DNA of 64,000 nucleotides from Candidatus Neomarinimicrobiota bacterium (lineage in GTDB: Bacteria > Fidelibacterota > JAANXI01). A program made the translations under genes and the position numbers. The notes beneath the pieces were generated by a model. That model was not told the DNA's origin. It worked only from the letters and a program-made list of their open reading frames with translations, and did no database searches. The stretch covers positions 66,112 through 130,111 of the forward strand of contig JAIPJS010000005.1 of the NCBI GenBank assembly GCA_021734025.1, given 5' to 3'. Position 1 is the stretch's first letter. Every line of letters begins with the position of its first letter. Shown piece by piece: positions 52,361 to 60,512 of this stretch.

Positions 52361-52918
52361 AGTGATCAACCCTTTCTGTCTGTTTTTCCCATAGTTCTAT
52401 TATCTGATTCGAGCTTTGAAATTTAAAAAACCGCACGGGAAATACAAGCAGTATTGATAATATGGAGCGGTTTCTGTCCGGGGTGGTTTCCCGCCCCTGG
52501 TGGTCTTATACGTAGAGAAATACGGAAACCGCTTAAGGGAGAAGGCGTCGCGGACCAGGCGCGTACCTGCTTAAATAAAAAAAGCATAAAATGTGGTAAA
52601 TTTGCCTTGACATGTATGAGGTGTATTGTAACTTGTTCCAGACCAAGAGAGCGAGTGTTGATAACTTGTGAATAGTGTGGATATATGGAATGGTTGGTTT
52701 TGATCGCTTTTTTTCGTACAGCGGTGACTTCAGTGGAGGCTTGGTACCCACCTTCTTTATAAATTACTGTATATTAGTTGTTTATGTTGGATTGAAGTGG
52801 TTGGATCGGCTGTAGGGTCAGCTTGGTGCCGATGGTTGTAACTATTCATAGGTACGCACGAACTGTGCGTTGTACAAGGTGTTGATAACTTTCAAAAATA
52901 GTTGAAATTGAAAGGTTT
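52361..52918. other. rpmH-dnaA divergent region with DnaA-box-like sites
   Basis: This 558-base gene-free gap lies between the last minus-strand gene and dnaA on plus. Near-DnaA boxes occur at 52656-52664 (TGTTGATAA), 52676-52684 (TGTGGATAT) and 52880-52888 (TGTTGATAA). It is the point where coding strand changes for the whole region, as expected at a replication origin. It also holds the promoters of rpmH and dnaA, which I cannot place with certainty. Confidence 0.5.
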
Positions 52919-54289
52919 ATGGAACAAAAGCTCGAATCCCTGTGGCAGGATTGTTTGGAGGTAATTAAAACCCGCGTTCCAGACCAAACCTATGAGACGT
53001 GGTTTAAGCCAATTAAGCCGGTCAATCTGGAAGAAGAGAAATTAACCGTTCAGGTGCCGAGTCAGTTCTTTTACGAATGGATTGAAAATCATTACAGAGA
53101 TTTGATTCATTCTACCTTGGAGCAGGTCTCCGGGAACGGGTTAAAACTCATGTATTCAGTCGTGTTCTCCGACGAGGACTCGGCCGATTCGGATACGCCT
53201 ACCCCCCGCCCTCAAACACAGCCGGACAAGTCGTTCCGGGGACACGCCGGACCAAAGACATTTCTAAATGAACGCTATACCTTCGATAATTTCGTTGAAG
53301 GCGACAATAACCAGTTTGCCCGCGCAGCGGCCGTTGCCGTCGCCGAGGCCCCGGGTGGAACCTCGTTCAATCCCCTGGTTCTGTACGGTGGTGTTGGTCT
53401 GGGTAAAACCCACTTAGCCCAGGCAATCGGGAACAAGTCTCTGGCAGACGGTACCGCTAACCGGGTGTTGTACACCTCCAGCGAAAAATTTACGTTAGAA
53501 TTCATTAATTCGATTAAAAACAATAAAACCACAGAATTTTCCGAACAATATCGGAACGTAGATTTGCTTATCGTGGACGATGTCCAGTTCTTCCAGAAAA
53601 AGGAATCCACGCAGGAACAATTTTTTCATACGTTCAATGCCCTTTACCAGGGGGGAAAACAGGTGGTGTTGACGTCTGATCGGCCGCCAAAAGAACTATC
53701 CGGGCTCGAAGAGCGACTCCTCTCCCGGTTCCATGCCGGGCTCATCGCCGATATCCAGCCGCCGGATTTGGAGACAAGGATCGCGATATTGCAGCATAAA
53801 GCCCAGGAAGATAACATCGAAATTTCGTATGACATCCTGGAGTTCCTGGCAGCCAATATTACCACAAATGTTCGGGAATTGGAGGGCTCGCTGATTCGGT
53901 TGCTTGCGTTTTCCTCGTTATCCAATACGGACATTACCATCGATTTAGCCAAGAAGGTGCTCCGGGAACTGGTCGGGAAAAACTTCAAATCGGCTGTTTC
54001 CATAGAGGATATTCAGGCAATCACCGGGGAAGTAATGGACGTAAGTGAGTCCGATCTCATTGGAAAAGGCCGGAAAATGGAGGTGGCGCTCGCCCGGCAG
54101 GTTGCGATGTATCTGAGTCGGGAGCTCACCAACTCATCTCTGAAAACCATCGGGCTTCATTTCGGTGGCAGGGACCACAGTACGGTTGTCCACGCCTGCA
54201 ACGTAATAGAGGAAAAACTTAAATCGGATGAAACGCTGCACTCTCAGGTGAAGTCGGTGAAGCATAAAATCGAAATGAGTCAATTGTAG
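52919..54289 (+). CDS. dnaA: Chromosomal replication initiator DnaA
   Basis: A 456-residue initiator ATPase. Domain I (WQDCLEVIKTRVPDQTYETWFKPIKPV) is followed by a short proline-rich linker. The AAA+ core has LYGGVGLGKTHLAQAIGN (Walker A), LLIVDDVQFF (Walker B) and the sensor region LSGLEERLLSRFHAGLIADI. The box-binding helix-turn-helix contains LKTIGLHFGGRDHSTVVHAC. AAAGG lies close to ATG 52919. It is the first plus-strand gene of the right half; dnaN is not next to it but 14 kb away. Confidence 0.98.
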   Translation: MEQKLESLWQDCLEVIKTRVPDQTYETWFKPIKPVNLEEEKLTVQVPSQFFYEWIENHYRDLIHSTLEQVSGNGLKLMYSVVFSDEDSADSDTPTPRPQTQPDKSFRGHAGPKTFLNERYTFDNFVEGDNNQFARAAAVAVAEAPGGTSFNPLVLYGGVGLGKTHLAQAIGNKSLADGTANRVLYTSSEKFTLEFINSIKNNKTTEFSEQYRNVDLLIVDDVQFFQKKESTQEQFFHTFNALYQGGKQVVLTSDRPPKELSGLEERLLSRFHAGLIADIQPPDLETRIAILQHKAQEDNIEISYDILEFLAANITTNVRELEGSLIRLLAFSSLSNTDITIDLAKKVLRELVGKNFKSAVSIEDIQAITGEVMDVSESDLIGKGRKMEVALARQVAMYLSRELTNSSLKTIGLHFGGRDHSTVVHACNVIEEKLKSDETLHSQVKSVKHKIEMSQL

Positions 54290-54367
54290 TTCCATTTTCA
54301 ATTTTTGTACGAAGAATGGTTGCCATTCAGCAGAGTTCGATCTAACTTTCATTTCATTGCGGACAAG

Positions 54368-54391
54368 TGTTTGTTGTTGGTTTTACAAACA
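54368..54391. promoter_or_regulatory. Candidate LexA operator upstream of lexA
   Basis: TGTTTGT (54368-54374) and ACAAACA (54385-54391) form perfect 7-bp arms around ten bases, 43 bases before the lexA start. LexA represses its own gene in most bacteria, and its box varies by phylum. A second short repeat, CCTGGA-AG-TCCAGG (54401-54414), lies just downstream. Confidence 0.45.
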
Positions 54392-54434
54392 ATAAAATAG
54401 CCTGGAAGTCCAGGCATGATCCGGCATTCATTCT

Positions 54435-55040
54435 ATGTACATAACCAAAAAGCAAAAACAGGTTCTGGAGTTCATTGCCTCGTATATTGAGGCACAGGGG
54501 ATTGCTCCCACTTATGAGGAGATTGCGGATCACTTCGGCTACCGGTCTAAGGGGACGGTGCATAAACATATCACCAACCTGGAAGAAAAAGGGTACCTGA
54601 AAAAGGACTGGAATCGCAGCCGGGGCCTGGAGGTGCTGCGGAACCCCTTCAAAAGCTCGGAGTCCGAACTCCCCTTGCGAGGCCGTGTCGCTGCCGGCGA
54701 ACCGATTGAAGCGGTGGAAGATTCCGAATTGATTGCTGTACCGTCTGACATGATTGGAAACGGTGAGCATTATGTATTGCAGGTGCGGGGGGATTCGATG
54801 ATTGAGGAGAATATCCAGGACGGCGATTACGTTATAGTGCAACCTCGCCAGACAGCAGAGAACGGCGACATGGTCATCGCGCTGGTTGACGAAGACGAAG
54901 CGACACTGAAAAAATTCTATCGTGAAAACGGCACAGTTCGCCTTCAGCCCGCGAATCAAACGATGGAACCCATCTTGCTTTCAGCTGATCGGGTTCGTAT
55001 TCGCGGACTGGTCATCGGGGTTATGCGAAAATATACGTAG
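54435..55040 (+). CDS. lexA: SOS repressor LexA
   Basis: A 201-residue self-cleaving repressor. The winged helix-turn-helix starts YITKKQKQVLEFIASYIEAQG, with GIAPTYEEIADHFGYRSKGTVHKHI as recognition part. The cleavage site is Ala87-Gly88 (GRVAAGEP). The peptidase dyad is S121 (VRGDSMIEENI) and K159 (EATLKKFY). RecA filaments trigger cleavage and derepress DNA-repair genes. It lies 145 bases after dnaA on the same strand. Confidence 0.96.
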   Translation: MYITKKQKQVLEFIASYIEAQGIAPTYEEIADHFGYRSKGTVHKHITNLEEKGYLKKDWNRSRGLEVLRNPFKSSESELPLRGRVAAGEPIEAVEDSELIAVPSDMIGNGEHYVLQVRGDSMIEENIQDGDYVIVQPRQTAENGDMVIALVDEDEATLKKFYRENGTVRLQPANQTMEPILLSADRVRIRGLVIGVMRKYT

Positions 55041-55125
55041 GTTTATTCGCGGGGATACCGCACTCTGATATTACGTGTAAAATTGACCGCTTACCACTAG
55101 CATGAAATGATGGCACAGTAGACGT

Positions 55126-56517
55126 ATGGCTCTCATCTATGTAGTCGACAAAGATCCGCATGTCTGTGACACCGTGCAGATTATGCTCGAGTCCGAAGAG
55201 TGGGACGTCCAGACATTCGACAGCGCAGAAGACTTTTTCCGGCAATTTAACGCCATAAAATCCGACATCGTAATTACCGACTATCATCTCCAGGGAGTGA
55301 CTGGCCTGGAAATTATGGAAAAGGTCCATGCGGCCTCGCCGGAGATTGAAGTCGTGATTATCACAGAGACCGGCGATGAGCAGACGGCGCTGAATACGAT
55401 GAAAGCCGGGGCGTACGACTATATCAAAAAGCCGTTGAATATTCAGGAGTTGCGTGTGGTGGTAGAACGGGCGCTGCACTCCAAAAAGATCGGTGACAAG
55501 CTCTCGTACATGTACAACCAGCAGCGAAAAATGTTTGGCTTCGGTGAATTGATTGGGAGCTCACATGAGATGCAGCGGGTGTTTAAAATTATCCGGATGG
55601 TCAGTGAGTCCAAAGATACCCCCGTCGTCATTGTCGGGGAAACGGGCACGGGGAAGGAATTGGCTGCCCGCTCTATCCATGCCAACGGCACCCGGAATAC
55701 GGAGCCGTTTGTGGAAGTAAACTGTGGCGCCATCCAGGAGAATTTGCTGGAATCGGAACTGTTTGGCCACGAACAGGGAGCCTTTACCGATGCGCGAAAG
55801 TCCAAGCGGGGATTGATGGAGGTCGCTTCCGGTGGCACCTTTTTTTTAGATGAAATTGCCAGCATGGATTTGTCACTGCAAGTCAAGCTCCTGAAGGCCA
55901 TAGAAGAGAAGAAAATTCGCCGGGTCGGCGGCGTCAAAGATATTTCCATTGATATCCGGGTGCTGGCGGCGACCAGCCGGCCGCTAGAAGACCTGATTGC
56001 GGAGGGGAAATTTCGGGAAGATTTGTACTATAGGCTCAATGTAATTAGCATAGAAATGCCGCCGCTCCGGAATCGCGGAGAAGATATCAAGCTGTTGACC
56101 CACCATTTTATCGATCAGTTTAACGAGGAGTTCAAATATCGGGTGACGGGCATTTCGGATGCGGCGGAGCATCTGCTGATCCAACACGACTGGCCCGGAA
56201 ACGTCCGGGAACTCAGAAATGTTATTGAACGGGCGGTGTTGTTGAAAAAATCCGGTGTCATCGATACCCATCACCTGTTTCTGGTACCGAGTTCGCTTGG
56301 TAAGCCCGCACCATCAGACGATCAGGAAAAACGATCCAATGGCGTCTATATTCCCGAGGAAGGGATTGACCTTGAATCGAAGGAGACGGAATTAACCCGG
56401 AGGTATATCGAAGCAGCGCTCGAAAAAACCGATGGCAACAAATCACAAGCAGCTCGGCTGCTGGGGATTAGCCGCGGCTCGCTCCGCTATCGCATGGAAA
56501 AAATGATAAACCCGTAA
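55126..56517 (+). CDS. NtrC-family response regulator (sigma-54 activator)
   Basis: A 463-residue three-domain regulator. The receiver domain has the phospho-acceptor D52 (VITDYHLQG) and K in YIKKP. The AAA+ domain has Walker A GETGTGKE (171-178), the sigma-54-contact loop GAFTDA (218-223, a variant of GAFTGA), GGTFFLDEI (Walker B) and FREDLYYRLNVISIEMPPLRNRGED with its arginines. The C-terminal Fis-type helix-turn-helix contains KSQAARLLGISRGSLRYRMEK. It should activate sigma-54 promoters when phosphorylated. A degenerate paralogue follows 113 bases later, and the PAS kinase at 60.5 kb is the likely partner by proximity. Confidence 0.93.
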   Translation: MALIYVVDKDPHVCDTVQIMLESEEWDVQTFDSAEDFFRQFNAIKSDIVITDYHLQGVTGLEIMEKVHAASPEIEVVIITETGDEQTALNTMKAGAYDYIKKPLNIQELRVVVERALHSKKIGDKLSYMYNQQRKMFGFGELIGSSHEMQRVFKIIRMVSESKDTPVVIVGETGTGKELAARSIHANGTRNTEPFVEVNCGAIQENLLESELFGHEQGAFTDARKSKRGLMEVASGGTFFLDEIASMDLSLQVKLLKAIEEKKIRRVGGVKDISIDIRVLAATSRPLEDLIAEGKFREDLYYRLNVISIEMPPLRNRGEDIKLLTHHFIDQFNEEFKYRVTGISDAAEHLLIQHDWPGNVRELRNVIERAVLLKKSGVIDTHHLFLVPSSLGKPAPSDDQEKRSNGVYIPEEGIDLESKETELTRRYIEAALEKTDGNKSQAARLLGISRGSLRYRMEKMINP

Positions 56518-56630
56518 TACTTCTTTGCCTGTCCAGCCTCTGGAGTCAACAAATATTCGTTTGTAGACCTGTAAATTATTTTTGATATTAAATCCAAATA
56601 TTATCACAAGACTAAGCGAGATATTTGTGT

Positions 56631-58025
56631 ATGGCCGTTCTTTATATTATTGATGACGAAGTTCAGATCTGTGATATGCTTACCACCCTGTTCCAGGATA
56701 AGTCAGACTTAGAGGTCCTGACGTTTCAATCTGCCCCGGCTGCCCTTGAACATTTATCGTCTGTTGCCCCGGATGTTGTGATTTCCGATTACTATATGCC
56801 CGAAATGAACGGTATGAAATTCCTCCAGGCGTTAACCCGGGAATCACCGGAAACTGAATTAATTATGATAACAGGATACGGCGACCAGGATACAGCTGTT
56901 GAGGCGTTGGAAAAAGGCGCATATGATTATCTGAAAAAGCCGCTCAATTTAAAAGAAGTCCTGTTGGTTGTAGAGCGGGCACTGCAGTCCAAACAAAAGG
57001 AAGATCGCCTTTCCTATATGTATTCCCAGCAGCGGAAGATGCGGGGATTCGGAAAAATGGTGGGCAGTTCGCCAGAGATGCAACGGGTTTTCAAGATGAT
57101 CCGAACGATGGGGGATGCCGGTGATTCTCCTGCCGTAATCCACGGCGAAATAGGTACAGGGAGGGAAATGGTCGCCCGCACAATCCACGATAACGGAAAA
57201 CGGAAGCAGCAAAATTTTGTCGATGTCGCCTGCGGCGCACTGCTTGAGGATCAGTTTGAGCTGGAATTATTCGGTTCTGAAAAAAAGGTTGGTGGAAAGC
57301 ACCCCGAGCCACAACGGGGATTGATAGAAGTCGCAAATGGCGGAACCTTGTTCCTGGACGAGGTTGGTGGACTGAGTTTGAAGAATCAGGCAAAGATTCT
57401 GAAAGTCATGGAAGAAAAATCTTTTCGGCGAATCGGTGGAGAGAAAAAGATCCCGCTGGATGTTCGGATCATCGCGTCAACAAGCGAATCACTGGAATCT
57501 CTGGCGGAACAGGGGCAAATGCTGGAAAGCCTCTATTACGGCCTCAACGTGATATCGATTACCGTGCCACCACTCCGGGATCGCGGGGATGATGTTTTGT
57601 TGTTAGCCGATTTTTTTATTGATGAATTTAACCGGGAGTTTAACTTTAATGTGACCGGTATAACGCCGGAGGCACAATCCCTGCTGAAAAAGCATGACTG
57701 GCCTGGCAACGTTCGCGAGTTGCGAAATATAATAGAGCGGTCGGTCCTTCTGAAAAAGACCGGTGATATTGATACGCATCATCTGACACTGATTCCGAGT
57801 TCACTGAGAAATAACGGACCACAATCAGAATCGGGGCTCCACATTTACCTCCCGGAAGACGGGATCGATTTTGAAGCGCTGGAAAAAAAGTACCTTGAGA
57901 CTGCATTGAAGCGGACGAACGGGAATAAGTCGAAGGCCGCACGACTGCTGGGGATGAGTCGGAGTACATTTCGGTATCGGATAGAAAAGTTTTTTACGGA
58001 TGCGGAGCTGGACACATTGCAGTAG
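56631..58025 (+). CDS. Degenerate NtrC-family response regulator
   Basis: A close paralogue of the preceding gene over its full length (464 residues). The receiver is intact: D8, D9, D53 (VISDYYMP), K in YLKKP. In the AAA+ domain Walker A reads GEIGTGRE with arginine for the lysine. The GAFTGA loop is replaced by EKKVGGKHPEP. The FREDLYYRLN segment became MLESLYYGLN, losing an arginine. Walker B (GGTLFLDEV) and the Fis-type DNA-binding end (KSKAARLLGMSRSTFRYRIEK) remain. It should bind DNA and be phosphorylated but not remodel sigma-54, so a repressor or competitor of its sister is plausible. ATG 56631 aligns with the sister's start. Confidence 0.9.
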   Translation: MAVLYIIDDEVQICDMLTTLFQDKSDLEVLTFQSAPAALEHLSSVAPDVVISDYYMPEMNGMKFLQALTRESPETELIMITGYGDQDTAVEALEKGAYDYLKKPLNLKEVLLVVERALQSKQKEDRLSYMYSQQRKMRGFGKMVGSSPEMQRVFKMIRTMGDAGDSPAVIHGEIGTGREMVARTIHDNGKRKQQNFVDVACGALLEDQFELELFGSEKKVGGKHPEPQRGLIEVANGGTLFLDEVGGLSLKNQAKILKVMEEKSFRRIGGEKKIPLDVRIIASTSESLESLAEQGQMLESLYYGLNVISITVPPLRDRGDDVLLLADFFIDEFNREFNFNVTGITPEAQSLLKKHDWPGNVRELRNIIERSVLLKKTGDIDTHHLTLIPSSLRNNGPQSESGLHIYLPEDGIDFEALEKKYLETALKRTNGNKSKAARLLGMSRSTFRYRIEKFFTDAELDTLQ

Positions 58026-58326
58026 GTGTTAATTTTTCTTTCCGATCTGTAATGTAAATCTGACACCTTGAAGTAATTGGAGGTGATATGAATCACACAT
58101 GTCCCGGTTTTTATGTGTGGATACCCACCGCCAGAATTTTTTTATTACTTTAAGTGGTAGTTTTTGCTACAGTTATAAAAACACGGGATCTAAAGCGGAT
58201 CGGAAGTTGCATAAATATTGGCTGCCGGTGAAATAATTTTCACTGGAAAACTTTGCTTTTTTTATTTGGAAAGATTGAACAATGCAGCAATACCAAGGTT
58301 TCGTTTTAACAGGAAAGGATAAAACG

Positions 58327-58929
58327 ATGAAACGAGTGACAACCCTGAGTTTTGGACTGGTAATACTGGCATTTCTGGTGCTGACGGGGTGCCAAAGTTC
58401 GTTAACAGGACCGGATGTTGATGCGTCAACCGCACAAGGCCTCTCCATGAAGGCAGTAAACGTTTCGCCGAACATTATGGGGTCCGGGCTTGCAAAAGAA
58501 TCACTTCCGCTGAGCCATAGTCGGATGATTACAGCGAAGGAAGGTGGGCGACTCGGAGGTACGCAGACCGGTGGTAATTTCGTTGAGATTCCAGCTGGAG
58601 CATTGGAAGAATATGGGAATCTTTACATGACTTTAAAAATCTATATAGATGATGATGTTACTCTCGACGAGAACACGCCACCGCAAAAGGTGCTTATCTT
58701 TGAGATCACCGGCCGGGAACACAAAAACGGCGATGCAATCGAAGAGATCTATTTGGATGGCACCGCAACAGTTGCCGTGAGTAGGGACTGGTTAGAAGAC
58801 GCTCCCACACATCTGGTAAATGTAGAGAACACCGACGATAGTAATGTTGTAGATGTGGATTCAGAGGGAGATTTCTATACGGTTGAGGTTACCCACTTTT
58901 CAAAATGGTCGTGGGTTATTTTAGAATAG
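58327..58929 (+). CDS. Lipoprotein with ZU5-like domain
   Basis: A 200-residue lipoprotein: MKRVTTLSFGLVILAFLVL then TGC lipobox. A short linker leads to MITAKEGGRLGGTQTGGNFVEIPAGALEEYGNLYMTLKIY, which resembles the opening of ZU5-type domains (GGxVxxxxxxxxIPxGAL). The C-terminal strands (YTVEVTHFSKWSWVIL) end in aromatic residues. AGGAAAGG precedes ATG 58327; the upstream ATG lacks a ribosome site. It may be an envelope sensor or scaffold, but function is unknown. It sits between the regulators and the TPR/kinase genes. Confidence 0.65.
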   Translation: MKRVTTLSFGLVILAFLVLTGCQSSLTGPDVDASTAQGLSMKAVNVSPNIMGSGLAKESLPLSHSRMITAKEGGRLGGTQTGGNFVEIPAGALEEYGNLYMTLKIYIDDDVTLDENTPPQKVLIFEITGREHKNGDAIEEIYLDGTATVAVSRDWLEDAPTHLVNVENTDDSNVVDVDSEGDFYTVEVTHFSKWSWVILE

Positions 58930-59005
58930 CAGTGAACAGCGAATGAGTTGGATTCTGAACGGGATAGGCAAAAATAACCTGCAAAAAAATTGAAAAGAGT
59001 CATTT

Positions 59006-60268
59006 ATGAAGAAAAACAAACAGTCCAAGGATAAAAATTCCGGGGTTCTATCTGTTTCGTTTTTCCGGTATTTGATCAAGGAGCTCGAGGCGCTCGTCGG
59101 AAGTGAGGTCATCCGGGAGTTTGAAGCGGTCAAGAGCCGGCGGGATCGGTATCTCAGGGAAGAATGGATTCCACATACCGGGAAAGACGGATCGGAATTT
59201 TTTCGTGAAATAGATTACGATTATCTGCTCACCCTATTAAAAAATCACTATCTGGAGGCGGACAAAAACCTATTTGATCTCTATATGGTGACTGCCAGAA
59301 CCTGTATTCAGTTTGGCGAGCTGCAAAAAGCTCACGACCTATTGGGCACTCTGGATACTCAGGTTGAAGATACACCGGAAAAGCGAACCCAGTATCTCAT
59401 GCTCAAGGGAAAATGGGCTATCTACGCCCGGGATCTGGAGCTGGCCCAGGCATGCTATCAAGAGGCGCTCGATTTTTATAAATCCTCTGATAATAAGCCC
59501 GGAATTATCAAAGCGTTGAACAATCTGGGTATAATCACCTTCGAACTGTGGGAAACTGATCAGGGAAAACGGTATTTTCAGGAAGCCGAGCACCTTATTG
59601 AAGGATATGACGGATCTGTTGATCCGGAAACCCTCATTTCCGTCAAAACCAATTTGGGGATTCTTGACGGTCTGCAAGGGAATTATTCTGGTGCAATCCG
59701 ACAATTTGAAGCGCTCGAATCCGAAAACCCTGAACTCGAAGGCCTCTCAAAGATTAAGGTACTTTTGAACAAGGGCGTTGCTCTTAAAGGTGCCGGAAAT
59801 CTCGAAACGGCTGAATCGATCCTCGGGAATGCGGCCGCCGAAGCAAAGGAGTTACCCAGTTACCACGCCTTTGGCGACGCTATTCTGGATCTGTCCGAAG
59901 TTAATATTCTGCAGGGTGATTTTAAGGAAGGAAAACAGAATCTTTCCGATGCATTTAAAGTCTTTTCAAAAATGCATGACCGGGCAAGTCTCGCTGAGAC
60001 GTACCGGATTTTTGGTGTGCTATACCGAATGCAGGATTATGACGACCTGGCTGCCTCTCAGTTTGAAATCAGCATTAAACTCGGAGAAGAGTTCGGGAAT
60101 TTGTTGTATCTAACCGAGACATACTACGAATATAGCCTGCTGGCAAAGAAGCTCGGGAAAACGCAACAGCAGAAAGAATATCTCTCCGAAAGCCTGTCTT
60201 ATGCGAAAAAAATGCACGCGAGCCACCGGGTAGAAAAACTCGAACAGGAGTTGGCTGACCTGGCCTGA
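59006..60268 (+). CDS. Cytosolic tetratricopeptide-repeat protein
   Basis: A 420-residue protein without a signal peptide. After a basic N terminus (MKKNKQSKDKN) and a charged region (residues 20-80), about eight helical pairs follow with TPR features: ARTCIQFGELQKAHDLLGTL, LKGKWAIYARDLELAQACYQEAL, ALNNLGIITFELWETDQGKRYF, TNLGILDGLQGNYSGAIRQF and more to residue 410. The layout recalls Rap/NprR-like or AfsR-type TPR sensors that bind other regulators. Its place between two response regulators and a kinase supports a regulatory partner role; this is inference. Confidence 0.8.
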   Translation: MKKNKQSKDKNSGVLSVSFFRYLIKELEALVGSEVIREFEAVKSRRDRYLREEWIPHTGKDGSEFFREIDYDYLLTLLKNHYLEADKNLFDLYMVTARTCIQFGELQKAHDLLGTLDTQVEDTPEKRTQYLMLKGKWAIYARDLELAQACYQEALDFYKSSDNKPGIIKALNNLGIITFELWETDQGKRYFQEAEHLIEGYDGSVDPETLISVKTNLGILDGLQGNYSGAIRQFEALESENPELEGLSKIKVLLNKGVALKGAGNLETAESILGNAAAEAKELPSYHAFGDAILDLSEVNILQGDFKEGKQNLSDAFKVFSKMHDRASLAETYRIFGVLYRMQDYDDLAASQFEISIKLGEEFGNLLYLTETYYEYSLLAKKLGKTQQQKEYLSESLSYAKKMHASHRVEKLEQELADLA

Positions 60269-60512
60269 TAACTCCGGTATCGCAACTGTTAGACGCTGAA
60301 CATTACAAATCCGACTGCGGGTAGTCTGTGGATTGTGTGTAATTTCGCCATTATTAGATCTAAATCACATTTCTTCCGGGTATAGAGCTGCTCTCTTCCA
60401 CCCAATAAATTATCCGAGCATCTTTATGTAATATTTTGTATCCTTCCAACAAATAATCTACTATCGAATACGGCAACCGCCGAACATAGAGGACGGATCC
60501 CCAAACCGGGCG

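Noticed and set aside
58241-58265. Sigma-54 promoter upstream of the lipoprotein (TGG...TTGC)
   Set aside because: GG and GC elements are two bases too close; spacing in sigma-54 promoters is strict.
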